From: Brachynemurus nebulosus
Taxonomy: Eukaryota; Arthropoda; Insecta; Neuroptera; Myrmeleontidae
DNA length: 64,000 nt
Assembly: GCA_035578155.1 (NCBI GenBank)
Contig: JAPWDM010000001.1
Coordinates: forward strand, 18,206,725 to 18,270,724
Direction of reading: 5' to 3'
The notes beneath the pieces are model-generated. The model did not search any database, had not been told where the DNA came from, and worked only from the letters and a program-made list of their open reading frames with translations. How positions within the stretch are numbered: position 1 is the first letter of the stretch; every line of letters begins with the position of its first letter. This document shows positions 12,598 through 24,316 of this stretch, one piece after another. The translations under genes and the position numbers were made by a program.

Positions 12598-14017
12598 CAG
12601 TGGCGGCTGGTTCATCTCGACAACAGGGCTGCAAGCTCTTAAGTTCAATATGAGAGTTATTATTTTATTATTAATTTTCCTAATATGTAATTTCTTTTAA
12701 TACCTTCAAAGTTACCTAAATATTAATATGTTTACCTTTAATGCAATACTGTTTAAAAGTCATTCATAAAATAATTCTTTTGTAATAGTCGTATTTTAAT
12801 CAGTCCTTCATTGTGATATGTATATATGGCTCTTAATTGCACTAACTGCATTTTCTTTCATGATCCTTTACGTTTCGTTTCTGTAACTTAAATGTGTTCT
12901 TTAAATGTGCGATTAAATGTATATTTTGAAAAATATTTTCAATTTATATTTTATAAAGAAAAAAAAATGTTTTGACATTTTACTTAAAACAAGTCGTCAA
13001 GTGTAAGTTATACTTGCTTAAATAGTATTCCGTACAGTCAGTTGTTTTTTGTAACAGGATATGAAAGTGGATGACATATTTTTCCTAATGAATAAATATT
13101 CCTAAAATAAACCATACTTTTCGATTTCAAAACAATCGCATAGTTATCTTGGTTTATTTACGTTTACCAGAACCGAACAGTGATATTCACTGAATGAAGT
13201 AAATGTACTAACAAAGGTCGTCTTTTTTTCTTTCAATAATAATTGTTAGCAGTGCTCTTCGTTTTAAAAATTGTATTAGATAATATTTTAAATCAGAAAA
13301 TTATTTAAATACTATTATCAATATCTTTGAATAGGTTGTATTTTTTTATTTTTATGGATATCTAACAAAATTTTACAAATATTAGATCAAGCTTAGGTGT
13401 AGAGTTTGTAATATATTTTTCGTGTACAGATTCATCAGCTATTACTTGCTTCTTCTTTAATTTCCAAAACTCACTTTACAAAAAAAAAAAAAAAAATTAC
13501 CAAAATACACGTTTAACATAATATTAATACAATTATTGGTTAACAACATCTTGACTAAAGCAGTTGTGCAAGGACATTCAGTCCTCATAATATTCGCTCT
13601 GTCAAAAAATTTTGTTTTCACTTTTCAGATTATCCCCTACAATTAACACCCAGAATCCAAATTCAACTTCACATCTGTAATCGGGCCACCACACCCTATC
13701 TCTGCGCCAGGTTTGAAATTTTCGCGTCGAGTGGTTTCAGAAGAAAATTGCCTGTGACATCCGGACAGACATCGAAATGATTGCATAAGTGTTCCGTTTT
13801 GTCAATTTTGGTACGGGACACTAAAAACGACTGATATTTAAAATAAAGTAGTTAGAGATTTTGATTTGAAGATTGACAAGTTAGTCAAAAAAATTCGAGA
13901 TAAAATGTTATAATTTTGTATAGAAAGAAATAATATTCATTATAATTATGAATTAAAAATGATAAGTAATTAAATATTTTCAGCCTTACGATTAGGAAAT
14001 TTCAGGAGCCGTCACTG
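12598..14017. mobile_element. hAT-like element with CAGTGGCGGCT termini
   Basis: The left end CAGTGGCGGCTGGTTCAT and the reverse complement of the right end CAGTGACGGCTCCTGAAAT share CAGTG-CGGCT. I could not see a matching 8-bp target duplication, so the border pairing is inferred from the termini. No transposase frame remains. A retrotransposon-type 3' fragment (13630-13828) is nested inside. Confidence 0.55.
13630..13828 (+). repeat. Non-LTR-type 3' end repeat, copy 1
   Basis: This is co-linear with 32416-32606: CCCAGAAT, a CACATCTGTAAT-like block, CTATCTCTG, then a terminal TGTTCCGTTTTG...GGTACGG.ACACTAAAAA. The terminal GTTCCGTTTTGCCA...TACGGAAC.CTAAAAA phrase is a widespread insect interspersed-repeat tail, which I associate with non-LTR retrotransposon 3' ends. 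The fragment is non-coding and 5'-truncated. Confidence 0.6.
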
Positions 14018-14630
14018 ATGAATACACAAACTCCTCTAACAAACAGTTAAGTAGTAGCGTAGTTCTTTTTCGAAATAAAATAATTTCTTCAAATAATATT
14101 TGAACTTGTTCTTCCTCGTGTTCAGTTCCTCATCTACGCTACGTCGACGTCTCTGTTAAGGAAGCGAAAAGTAATTTTAAAACCGCATGCAAAATTTAAT
14201 TTTATTTTAACAGTTCATTGTATGAAATTAAATTATAAATAAACTTTTCTTGTCGGAAAAACATCGCATTATCATTCATTAAACAATAACAAAGGAAAAT
14301 TTTAATTAGAATTTTTTTTTGCGTTTCACCCCCCTATCTATGGAACGCAAAAAAAAAAAAAAAATACAAAAAGAAATATAAAGCAACGTACAAGAGAAAA
14401 AAGAAATCAAAAATTTCGTTCTCTAAATATTTTTAGAAAAGGAAGTGCGGTAGGTGACGGGAGAGTGAGAGATTATGGTGAACCAAAATGTGGTGAATTA
14501 CAGAAAATAAGATCATAATTGCGGGTATTGTTTTAAGTGTGTAACAAAAAAAAAATTATAATTTAATAAAGAAACAAATTAGATGTGCTTGCTACTTGAT
14601 AAAAGGTATGAAAATATTTAACAGAAAATA
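14018..14630. other. AT-rich sequence with poly-A/poly-T runs
   Basis: Homopolymer runs occur at about 14310-14320 and 14350-14364. No gene or repeat border was identified. Confidence 0.45.
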
Positions 14631-15749
14631 TAACTGTGTAGGGGAGAGGTGTGTCAGTAGTAATAGAGGGTCAATTGTAATTTCAAAATTTGCAAAACAT
14701 CTTTCAATCCTATTGAGGAGTATTACATATCATAAAGTGGCTTCTAAAGTTGTGCTTTACCGACAATACTTTCAGTTAATATCATTTGGCGGTTTTCTCT
14801 CAGCAATATCAAATGTGTTTATATATAAGCTAAACGTAAATTTTGAGTGCGTTAACAATTTTTTGATTTTTGCAGTAAATACTTGATCAATTGGAAGAAA
14901 AGTGATCTTATTGGAAACACAAGCAATCAAATAATATTACCAGATAGGTAGTTTCGCCTTTTTAACTATAGTTAATATTTTATGAATTTTTTTATAACGT
15001 GAAACAGCGGTGGAACAAAATTCACTAGTGTCAGTTGTAACATGTTACAACTGGCAAAAAATTTTAGTTGAACAATCAAACTTTATATTTTAGGTGTGAA
15101 TCGGAATAATAAAGGTAACGACTTCGGTTAACAATTTAAAAAATAAAAAGAAACGAAAACCTTACACTTTGGCAAAACAGTTGATTTTGCATATACATAC
15201 ATATATACGTATACATATAGGTATATTGATTTTCGGTTACGATCATTGTTCGGTTCAATGCCTTGCTTTCTAGTTGAAGTCTCGGTCCATGATTAGTTTA
15301 TCCTGTTGGATCAGTCTAATCTAATTCATGCTGTTTTCAGAATAAAAAATTCTATATAATATGGAAAACGAAAAACTAGGATAGGAACTATATTCAATGA
15401 CGCATATATGAATTCCGTTAAAAGAGTAATAGAAAGAGAAAAAATTCAAAGCTGTTGCCTGAGACTGTGCTATTTGTTACCTTCTTCACTCAGTATGTAA
15501 GGAAGAATTTATAAAACTGGATTAATTATAATAACTAACGTGTAAATTCAACTAAATAATGAGTGTTACAATTGAACCTAAGCCCTGTAACAATTGATCC
15601 TCTGTTGGTAACGATTGTAACATTACACTTTGGTCCACATAAATTATATGTTGTACCAAAAATTTAATTCTCTGTGACTAATAAACACAAAATTACTAGC
15701 CTGTATATTTTTTTTGTTACTATTGACACACCTCTCCCCTACACAGTTT
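14631..15749. mobile_element. TA-flanked element with GTAACAATTGA-type motifs
   Basis: The left end AACTGTGTAGGGGAGAGGTG and the reverse complement of the right end are identical over these 20 bases, and the match continues into TGTCA. TA is found at 14629-14630 and 15750-15751. Inside, variants of TGTAACAATTGATCC recur (about 14669 inverted, 15563, 15590, 15610), and GTTGTAACATGTTACAAC lies at about 15034-15051. The 96-codon frame at 14596-14886 crosses the terminus and has no known domain, so I do not call it a gene. Non-autonomous TA-targeting transposon. Confidence 0.8.
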
Positions 15750-15893
15750 TAACGAGCAGCTTAAAACAAATCAAATTTTTTAGTTAAGAAGGTATTTTAC
15801 GTACTTTTGCCTTTAGAAATTATTTTTTAAATAATTAACACTTGAAAGATTTACTTTGTGAAAATTCCTATTAGAAAATAGGAAAATGTATTA

Positions 15894-15960
15894 ACGGAGT
15901 GGCCGAGCATGTTTAGGCGCTTGCGGACTGGTAGGTTGTGGGTTTGGTTCCACTGAATAT
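15894..15960 (+). repeat. tRNA-like SINE head or tRNA pseudogene
   Basis: TGGCCGAGCATG (15900-15911) resembles a class-II (Leu/Ser type) tRNA A box, followed by TTAGGCGC. GGTTTGGTTCC (15941-15951) resembles a B box, GGTTCGANTCC, with two mismatches. Spacing between the boxes is short, and the 5' and 3' sides do not pair into an acceptor stem. A functional tRNA is therefore unlikely, and a SINE head or decayed tRNA is the best reading. Confidence 0.5.
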
Positions 15961-15995
15961 CGACATAGTACGTTAAGAAAACGGCTGCAGAAGCA

Positions 15996-16065
15996 CAGTG
16001 CCGGATCAAGACTACTCGATGCCCTAAGCAATGCACGCCTGTGGACCCCTCTATCCATAAGTAAA
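15996..16065. mobile_element. Truncated hAT terminus
   Basis: CAGTGCCGGATCAAG followed by GATGCCCTAAGCAA resembles the left end of short hAT elements of the CAGGGCCGGATC type (compare 27042-27226 and 32120-32281). No matching right end was found, so the copy is incomplete. Confidence 0.5.
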
Positions 16066-16427
16066 CTAGTATCGATCTTTTAATGTATTTCATACAACGA
16101 GATAGATCATTATGTACCTTAGAATATGTATGAAGGATAAAAGAGATACATGGAGTAAATATTACATACAATAAAAATCGAAGCATTTCTACAGTCAGCC
16201 TTTGGGCGGTTGCCGCGAAACAAAGTTGTGAGTAACGTGTAGATTTTATTAGGTAAAAGAACATTTTTAAGTCGACGGTTTTTTGACTTAAAGCATGACT
16301 GTATACCTAAAGGAAGCTGAATTTTTTTCAAACGGTAGCATATTCCATCTTGTATTTTGATCAAATTTTAACGCATTATCAATTTCCCTTTTTCGAAAAT
16401 ATAAATTTTTAAAAAATTTACCTTCGG

Positions 16428-17148
16428 AGCAAGTATTAACAAAATGCATTGGGTAAGTATTAACATGTTAACATTAACCTCGTTTAAATTTTATGCAACA
16501 AGGACTATGTTTTTAACTTCCTTATAAGGAAGTTATTGTATTCATACCGATTTTAAAATCCAAATATCGTCATTTTCATGTTTCTGAGGTTACCAAAATT
16601 TTTTTCGCGAAATTGCCAAATATTTTTGCATATTGTATGGGTGTGTGCGTATGTGGGCTTATTTAAATGGTTTTAATATTTATATCTTTTCTGCAGTGAA
16701 GCAGAGGAAGAGTTTTGCTTGATCTGAGATTTCAAGAATTATAACAATGTTAAATAAATAGTTGGAGACTAATTATTATTAATAAGTAAATATTTTTTAA
16801 TACAGAAAATATTAAACGATAAACGGTTGTGATTGTCTATTGAAGACTTAAAATTTGCCAATTTTTGTTTCGTTATCAAGGTCAAAGTGACGTAATTTGC
16901 TACTTAATAAGGACTGTCTAACTATTGCCTCAGAAAAAAATTAAAATAATGATTAACTTCTTTAACTAATTAAATAAAGATAAAGATAAATCTAAAATAA
17001 GAATTTTTATGTCAAATTAATTCATTTCTAATAATAAACACGTTAATTATGATACTTTGTTTTATTTTCTATACATATCTATAAAATATCATTATCATAT
17101 TAAAAATCCAATGTTAATACTTACCCCAATGTTGTCAAAACTTACCCT
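16428..17148. mobile_element. Inverted-repeat element with GGGTAAGTATTAACA motif
   Basis: GGGTAAGTATTAACAT at about 16451 is matched by the reverse complement of 17112-17127, and each has a second, weaker copy outside it (AGCAAGTATTAACA at about 16428; GGGTAAGTTTTGACA complementing about 17134-17148). Exact borders and target duplication are not clear. The interior holds a 22-bp perfect palindrome at 16514-16535 and no gene. The design resembles the neighbouring TA-flanked elements. Confidence 0.55.
16514..16535. repeat. Perfect 22-bp palindrome
   Basis: The half-site is TAACTTCCTTA followed at once by its complement. It lies inside the 16428-17148 element. No function can be assigned. Confidence 0.8.
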
Positions 17149-17855
17149 AAAAGTAATTTTTTAAGAAAATGGGTTCTTTCATAGAAAGTATATCTAAAAA
17201 TTATTGACAGGTCTTCATAGTGTTTACAAAAAAATTTCTAACTAGTTTTATTTCCGTTTAATATGTAAAAAAGGAAAATCTATTAGTGCATGCCCCTGTC
17301 TTCCTTACTTTATATATTTTTCCCAAATTATTATAAATAAGAAAATTTATGGTCTAAATATGTTGTTTTTTTTTGGCATCAAACTTTATTTTACAAATGT
17401 AATTTTCATTCCGTTTAACATTACTCTTTTGTAAATATATCCTTTCAAAAAAATCAACAATTTTGGCGGTATTTCAAAAAGCAACATGTTGATATCCTAG
17501 CAGTTCAACAAACAGTCTGTTGCTTATTGCTGCTTAACAAATTATGTTAGTGTATTAAGAAAAACGGAAATCATACATTATACTCGCGTATAATGTCGTT
17601 AATAACTAACTCTCTGACGATATTGTGGTATTTTAACGCACACAATGTCGCCTGCATGTGTAATGTATCGCTAACTCATTTAGTATATTAAATGTTATAA
17701 ATGATTGTATACAGTCTTGGACATAAAGATCGAATATATTATGGTAATATTTGAATTTTTTCCAATAAATTATTAACGATAAATTGACTAGGATCCAACG
17801 TGTTGTGGATCCATAAAATATATAAATACCGGTTGCTTACGTCAACAACTTTATA
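17149..17855. other. Unannotated AT-rich sequence
   Basis: No gene, RNA or element border was recognised. The right side abuts the element that starts at 17856. Confidence 0.4.
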
Positions 17856-19135
17856 GGGTTGGGCGGGGTAAAAAAGACACAATCAAATCTTTTCATTTTT
17901 CATGTAGAAAATATTTGAATTTTTAAACAAAAAAATACTGTATGATGTTAAATTGTTTGTATTTTAAGATTCTGCATGTTTTCTCACTAAAGTTAATGGC
18001 ATAAATCTATAAAAAAATAAAAACCTTGTCTTTTTTTACCCGCCAAGTGGGGTAAAAAAAAGACAGTGCAGGGTAAATAAAAGGCAGACCTCTAACTAAT
18101 AGGATACTGCAAGTACATGATTGGAACGGTAAAAAATAGACAGCTTGAGTAATTAGTAGTACAACATTTTTTATTTCACAACTCTATCTCTACTACAAAT
18201 TATTTTATTAAATTTTACGTATTTTACTAAAAACTTTAGCTAAGATTAAGCAGTAAGAAAAGTCAGAAAAAGTTAACTGATACAAAAGCTTGACTCACAG
18301 GAAATTTCTTCGGACTTTAAATATTAAAATAAGTTTTATTTCACAAACTTACAACTAACACAAAATTTATTGTAGCTCATTAAAAAACCAAATATGTTAA
18401 TTGAGTCTTTTTTTTTACACCACTTTACGTAAAGTAAAAAAATAAATCAAAATAATCTATGAATGAATTAAAAATACTAAATGTGTGCAGTAAGGCATAG
18501 TTGTACATTATAAAAACATAAATAAATAAATTTTCATGGGTCAAAAATACAAATTTTCGAATGAGCTGAAATTGATATCCATGAAAACCGTCTGCTCACT
18601 AACAAAAAAATTGTTTTATTGAAGAATCAGTACTTTTTTAATCCATAAAACATACATAAACATGCCATTATCTAGTTTTAAAATGAAAATCCTTGTCAAT
18701 AATTTTTAATTTTTCTAAATGTTAACCCCTTGTTTTGTCTTTTTTTTACCCCACTTTTTTTTTTTTAACATATGAAAAAAAATTACAAGCAGTCGGACCA
18801 TTTAAATAAAACTTTGTACTTTACATTACTAAAGCATGTAGAATAACAAGAAAAAAATACAGCACTCCATCTTATCAGATTTTTTACTTACTGAAAAATT
18901 TTATCGTCGCGGAATGAAAGTTTTTCTCTCATGAATAACAGAAGTTTGGGGGCAAATTCTTTTATGTTATAAAGTCCGTTCCAAAAAATAATTTTTTGGC
19001 CCAGACAGCTTAAAATACTAATGTATTTTGTTGTAATATCTTTTATTTTTTGAATTTAACACTGTTGAGTTTCATATAAGTATGTCTTCTTTTTACCCCG
19101 CTCGAGCAGTGTCTTTTTTTTACCCCGCCCAACCC
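17856..19135. mobile_element. TA-flanked element with repeated GGGGTAAAAAAAGACA motif
   Basis: The left end GGGTTGGGCGGGGTAAAAAA and the reverse complement of the right end are identical over 20 bases and continue into GACAC. TA flanks both sides (17854-17855 and 19136-19137). The motif GGGGTAAAAAAAGACA or its complement recurs inside at about 18030, 18050, 18129, 18737 and 19085. No transposase remains. Its right border lies only 9 bp from the next element (19145). Confidence 0.85.
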
Positions 19136-19580
19136 TACCTCTTAGGGAGCGTCCATAAAATATGAAGTACAATTTTGGCCAATTTTGAACCCCTCCTCCG
19201 CCTCCATGTAGATCCAGGTGACTTATGCCTTGAAAACCCCCCTCCCCATTATTGGAACGTAGTTTTTTTCTTACTAATTCCAAAAAAACATTCAATTAAA
19301 ATAATAACACAGGCCTGCAAAATTTGGCTTTTTTTCCCTCTTCCAATAATTAATTATATTTTTTTTTTTAAATATCTGGGTATGGTAAATTAAAATACAG
19401 CTCTGTTTTTTTCTAGCACATCGAGATTTGTATTTATTGATGACATGCATATTTTAAAATTTTTTAAAAATTATTATAAAAATATAAAAATTAATGGATT
19501 TAAAATTAAATTTTTGCTCAAAAAACCAACAGTGTTAGTTGGAAAAAATGCTAAAGAAACTAAATAAATTAAATATAAGG

Positions 19581-19903
19581 TGGCGATCGACCTGGAAAAT
19601 CTGGAAAAGTCAGGGAATTTCAAATTTCTGGAAAAGTTAGGGAAAAGTCAGGGAATTTCAGTCGTAGTTAGGGATTTTTACAGTTTTCGCCCCGGCAAGA
19701 GCGTCGATTGATAGTTTTTTTTTTTTTGTATTTTTGCTACTAACGAGCAAAAAAAAAGGTCGTCAAAAAACTTTATTTTTAGAAACTACTTCATTTTTAA
19801 CCATTATTTTTTTCGGAGTAGGTCCTGGAATTTTATTCAGAGTAAGGGAGAAGTCAGGGAAAAGTCAGGAAATTATGAAAATGGATTTCAATCGCCACCC
19901 TGC
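19581..19903. mobile_element. Nested inverted-repeat insertion with AGTCAGGGAA repeats
   Basis: The left end AGGTGGCGATCGACCTGGAA is mirrored on the right by AATCGCCACCCT (reverse complement AGGGTGGCGATT). Interior copies of GGAAAAGTCAGGGAA occur at about 19604, 19639 and 19858. No target duplication was seen, so borders are approximate. It sits directly against the 3' side of the gene remnant at 19920-20255 and inside the 19145-20992 element. Confidence 0.6.
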
Positions 19904-19919
19904 AAAAAGACTTATAACA

Positions 19920-20255
19920 TCTTTTTTTACTTTGTTCAAAACTCCTGTCCAAACTTCTCCTCTTATGCTTTCTATCCGGTTCATCTCTCTTCAACATCCA
20001 ACGCTAGTCTGCCATCATGTTGGCGTCCCACCTTTCTTGGTATTTGCTCTCCATAAACCTTATATCTTGGTGGAAGCGCTCACCTTGTTCTTCACCAAAA
20101 TTCTCAGGAAAGAAGTCAATATGAGATTGCAGAAAATGTAACTTTACACTTATATTGCAACCCAGTTTATGGAAAATGTTGAGCATATTATTTGCTATAT
20201 TTTTATAATCTGGGCTTTTTTGTTTCCTAAAAAATTTCTCACTACCTCTTTAAAT
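19920..20255 (-). pseudogene. C-terminal remnant of a conserved arthropod repeat-associated protein
   Basis: Read on the minus strand from about 20255, one frame gives FRKQKSPDYKNIANNML, then LGCNISVKLHFLQSHIDFF, PENFGEEQGERFHQDI and ERWDANMMAD. It then meets a TAG stop at about 20001-20003 and continues in the same frame as RWMLKRDEPDRKHKRR. I recognise the block PEN.G.EQGERFHQDI...Y..RWD.NMMADYCW from many uncharacterised, repeat-borne arthropod proteins. In those, a Tyr stands where this copy has the stop. The reading frame also ends upstream near 20256, so only about 110 codons remain. Its biochemical role is unknown to me, and a transposon origin is inferred from copy number and context. 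Confidence 0.7.
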
Positions 20256-20995
20256 GAATAGAAAAAAAAAATTACCCTCAATAATGAGCTCATTAGCGGA
20301 TGATCTTAAAATACGCCTTTTTTACCAAAATAAAGATATGCCACTTAGTTAATTAGGTTTCATTTAATAAACCGCTGATGAGATTGTGTTCCTAAAAGCT
20401 AATTACAACTATTTAGTGACTTTTTATTATTAGATTGGAAATAAATAAAAATGCGTAATCTGTTCTTGACTTGGTCGACCTAGGTAATTTGAGTCAAAAG
20501 TTTTAATACCTAATATGTAAAAATTCTGACGTGTTGGAATTTTTTGAATACTTTTTTCGTAATCAGCGCTCTAAAATCTATCAAAGTCAGTTGTCAAATC
20601 TTAAAGGGGGAAACCATCGCAGGCCTGTGTAATCTTTTTATTATAGAATATAGAAATGAAGACACTTTTTTACAGTTTAGCAGAATATTTCTTCAAAAAA
20701 CACATGACCTGACAGTAAGAAATTTAATGTAATGTCTGAGCGTCAACATGGTTGCATAATTCGCTTGAGGAGGTTTTTTCAAATTCAAAATATCTAAAAT
20801 ATTAAGCATCTCATAAGTAATTCAAGATTATTCATGAATTTTCACATACAAATTCATATTTGTTTAATGGTTCCAAATAGAACTACATAGCTCGTCTCTG
20901 ACTCCTCCCTCCTCCTATGTAGCCCAGCGTAGTTTTTTGTATAACCTCTCTCCCTCCCCCCCAATTAGGCTACGTAGTTTATGGACGTTCTCTTA

Positions 20996-21483
20996 TGGTT
21001 TTCGAGCTACAAGGTAAACTTACATGTTTTTTTATTAAAAATGTCAGTATATAATAATTTGTTGATAAAGCTAATCCGATATATCGGCTTAATTTATTTG
21101 TTTTGTGGTAAAAATACATCTATGTATTTGAGGTTTCTTTAATCAACAGCATTTTTGTCAGTATACATCCTGTAAAGAGAGGTTATTTTGAATTGAAAAT
21201 ATTACTAAAGAATAAAAAGGTATTCAAAAAGTACAGAAATTAAAAACAAAATTAAAATTTAATTTACAAACCTTTGATTTCCTTCAAAAACATTAATTAC
21301 AACAATATTTTAAGATACTTAATATGAACTCACTTTCTCAAAAAACTCACTCCGTAAATATGAAATATGTATCTATGTAGTAAAGTTGTTAGGTAACTAA
21401 GGGGAAACTCACAAAAACAAATATAATAAAATATAATAAATCGATTTTTTTTCTTCATATTTATGCTTTTTAAGGTGTTAATA
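20996..21483. other. Unannotated AT-rich sequence
   Basis: No gene, RNA or repeat terminus was recognised between the element ending at 20992 and the MITE at 21484. Confidence 0.4.
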
Positions 21484-21618
21484 GTATATTACGTGATTGA
21501 GGTTGTAACTTGAATATTACACACGAGCGAAAAAGTTATGCAAGAGCCGCGTAGCGGTGAGTGCATAATTACGCGAGTATGTACATAATATGCAACTTAC
21601 AACTTCAATCACATAGTA
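21484..21618. mobile_element. Short inverted-repeat MITE, about 135 bp
   Basis: AGTATATTACGTGATTGAGG TTGTAACTTG on the left is complementary to CAACTTACAACTTCAATCAC..TAGTATACT on the right, with few mismatches over about 30 bp. The centre carries GAGCCGCGTAGCGG. The target duplication is not certain, and there is no coding capacity. Confidence 0.7.
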
Positions 21619-21629
21619 TACTTTATCTA

Positions 21630-21985
21630 CGACTAACATGAAATTCACAATAAACGATAAAAATTTGGTACAAATCTACAAATACCAATACATTAAAATT
21701 ATGTAGTATTTGAAATTTATTAAAAACAAACGTAAACATTCAGTTGCTACGAAAAATTATTGTACAGATGCTAATATAACATGTATATCATTTATATCAC
21801 AGTATAATATCTGATATAAGAATTGTAGTAGGCTTTGTTACTTAAACTATACATACATGTAAAGAGCCACTTTTTGTAAAGCTGGATATATGGCTATATG
21901 TAAAACGTAGCTTACTTAGATAGTATTTTATACAATAAACAAGCGATTTCATGGTAGTCGTAGCTAAAAATATTTCCCTAGAATT
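21630..21985 (+). repeat. Dispersed repeat, copy also at 26640-26965
   Basis: Co-linear with 26640-26965: GAAATTCACAATAAA..A..AAATTTG, ACATTAAAATTATGT, GTAGTA(A)GCT, and a terminal TTAGATAG.ATTT...CAATAAA.AAGC.ATTTCAT.GTAG. Divergence is moderate. One copy abuts the 21484-21618 MITE and the other abuts the mariner, so both hosts were invaded independently. Repeat class unknown. Confidence 0.65.
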
Positions 21986-22585
21986 TTATTTAAAAAAATG
22001 AAAAATAAAAAAAGTTATGGGGATTTTAGTGCACGCACTTTACTAAAATTCAATTTTAATAAAAGACTAAATGATTTTTTTTCGAAAGTACGTTTTTCGA
22101 CATGGTTCCTCATGTATCTTAAAAAGTATTTGAGATATTGACATAAATAGAAGTGCATATTATTCCTTGATACCGCCATTTTAGCAGCAACTAGGATCTT
22201 TTGGTTCCATAGTATATTTTCAAAATGGTGGTTGTTTATAGTCGAGAACACGCGGAGATTTTTGAAAATTTATTTTCAAAATGCGATTTCTCGCTGGTTT
22301 TTATTTTTTTTCTTAGATCCTAGTTAGTGCCATAACTGTGTATGTATATTTTCAGAAAATTCTTAATCCTTTAATTTGGGTCACTAGGGACTTCAGAACG
22401 CGATGAATCATCAAGGTGGAAAAATCTTGCAGTGTCAACTCGAAAGCCATTTATACTCAGCTCATTTTTGAATTCTTAAAAAAAAATTCTCTCTAACCTC
22501 AATGTAGAAATAATGTCGCATATTTAGTTTTTTAATAAAATATTTGTTTGTATAAAAAATAAATAAATAATAAATTAAAGTAGCA

Positions 22586-22885
22586 AAATGTTTTTTAAGA
22601 AAAAGCTTTTATCTAAAAATAGGCTAAAAAGATAAAATAACTTTTGAGTGAATTTTGAAGCAATATGAAAAATAATTTATAAAAGCTTGATGCGTTATCA
22701 TTATTTATTTCTGTTTTGGATATAAGTGTAGCTATTTGACGTTTCAGTAGTTACCAAACTTAATTAAACACCTCAAACTTTTATAAATTATGTTGCATAT
22801 TGCTTCAAACTTCACTCAAAAATTATTTTACTTTTTAGCCTATTTTTAGATAAAAGCTTTTTCTTAAAAACATTTTTTTACTTTA
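22586..22885. repeat. Foldback repeat, about 110-bp arms
   Basis: AAAATGTTTTTTAAGAAAAA, GCTTTTATCTAAAAATAGGC and onward to about 22690 is the near-perfect reverse complement of about 22775-22885, with a spacer of roughly 90 bp. The arms are close to identical, so this is a recent inversion duplication or a foldback element. No gene lies within it. Confidence 0.85.
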
Positions 22886-23459
22886 TTTTCTACTTTTTAG
22901 TCTGATTACAATTAATTTAAAAAAAAAATTAAAGAAGTAATTTTTTTACCTGTATTTTAATCGGTTAATTTACCCTAATCAAACATAACTATGGAAACAA
23001 AAAATTGTAATGAAAAATCAATGGACAATATTTGACAATTCGAAATGTCAAAAAGTTGTACAGGACTAAAAATCAACAATTTTCGTTTGGGGCGATTTAA
23101 GACAAAACTAATTATACAGTATCGCATTGTCATCAAGGTTATACACGTATGCAAAATTTGAAACCTCTAGCTCCATTAGAACTTGTCTAAATTTTGATTC
23201 CAAAATTTGATCTAAACCAACATACTAACATAGCAAGTTAAATAAAAGCTTTTAAAAAAGGTCAATTTTTTTTTTTTTTTTTGGAGAATCTCCCCTTAAT
23301 TTCTTCTGAATTAATGTCATAATTCCGAAGTTGTGAGTAAAAGTTAGTATTCCATATCCATATATTATGTCCATTCGTGTACTTTTACTAAATACTACAC
23401 TATGCTGTGTACAGTAAACGACAGCGAATAACGGTAACAATTTTAGTTAAAAGCATCAA

Positions 23460-23990
23460 GTCATTAAATATTCATTTAAATAATAATAACACTAATCATA
23501 ATAAGCATGTCACATGATCAATAACTTTATTATTATTATTATTAATATTATCATTATTATAATTATTATTATGTAGGTGTTAGAATTTATAATAATTATT
23601 AAAATTTATTATTTTAAATTAATATTAATATTATTGTAACTACAATTACAATTAAAACATTATTTGTTAGCACTAAGTTTATATTAAAACAATGAGGAGT
23701 TAATTTAGTCGGCATAACGTAACACGATGCCACAATTAAATTCTTGAATTAAATTATTGTGTATTTTCTTGTTGATTGGATGAATTAGTTAATAATTATT
23801 TACGTGTTAGTTGACGGGACTAATAATTTTTGTTTCTAATAAATCTTCGTCTAGAATTCAATAATTAATAATTTAATCGTATTTTCGTGACAATTAAATT
23901 AATTTATGAAATTATTTTAATTATTAATAAACTATTTATGTTGAAGAAACATTGAATTAGATGACTAATAGTCCTGGGAAAATATTAACT
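23460..23990. repeat. Low-complexity (ATT)n / AT-rich tract
   Basis: The sequence is dominated by A and T with ATT/AAT runs, clearest at about 23527-23575. No open frame or repeat border is visible. Confidence 0.7.
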
Positions 23991-24316
23991 TTAACTGAAG
24001 AACATTATTAGGGCTTGCATGAGTGCAGTGCGAGTAGTGCGACGGCCCTAGACCTAGCGTTTTTGAAAACTCCATGCCGCTCACTAATATTTCGAAATCA
24101 AAACAAAAAAACTTACATGTGACCCACGCACGACAATACTGAATATATTAATTTATTTAATGAAATCAGAACATTTTATCGAGCTTTATGTTCTTGGATC
24201 ACAATATGCTACAATATTTATTTAAAATTAAATTATTTAAATTATTATTACAATGCCAGCTTAACAATCAATTTCTGACAGTGGTAGATGCAAATCTACA
24301 ACTAATTATCCAGAGT

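Larger units (their letters stand above)
19145..20992. mobile_element. 1.85-kb element, TTA-flanked, GGGAGCGTCCATAAA termini
   Basis: The left end GGGAGCGTCCATAAA and the reverse complement of the right end GAGAACGTCCATAAA differ at two bases. TTA is found at both sides (19142-19144 and 20993-20995). The element contains a decayed minus-strand gene segment (19920-20255) and a nested inverted-repeat insertion (19581-19903). Whether the gene was originally part of this element or arrived by another route cannot be settled here. TTA target sites occur in PIF/Harbinger elements, but the gene is not a PIF transposase. Confidence 0.6.

Noticed and set aside
15894..15960. Functional tRNA gene
   Set aside because: The A and B boxes are degenerate and no acceptor stem or proper anticodon arm forms, so it was kept only as a SINE or tRNA relic.
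15851..16264. 137-codon minus-strand frame
   Set aside because: It crosses a tRNA-like SINE head and a truncated hAT terminus, so it cannot be a single ancestral gene, and no motif was recognised.
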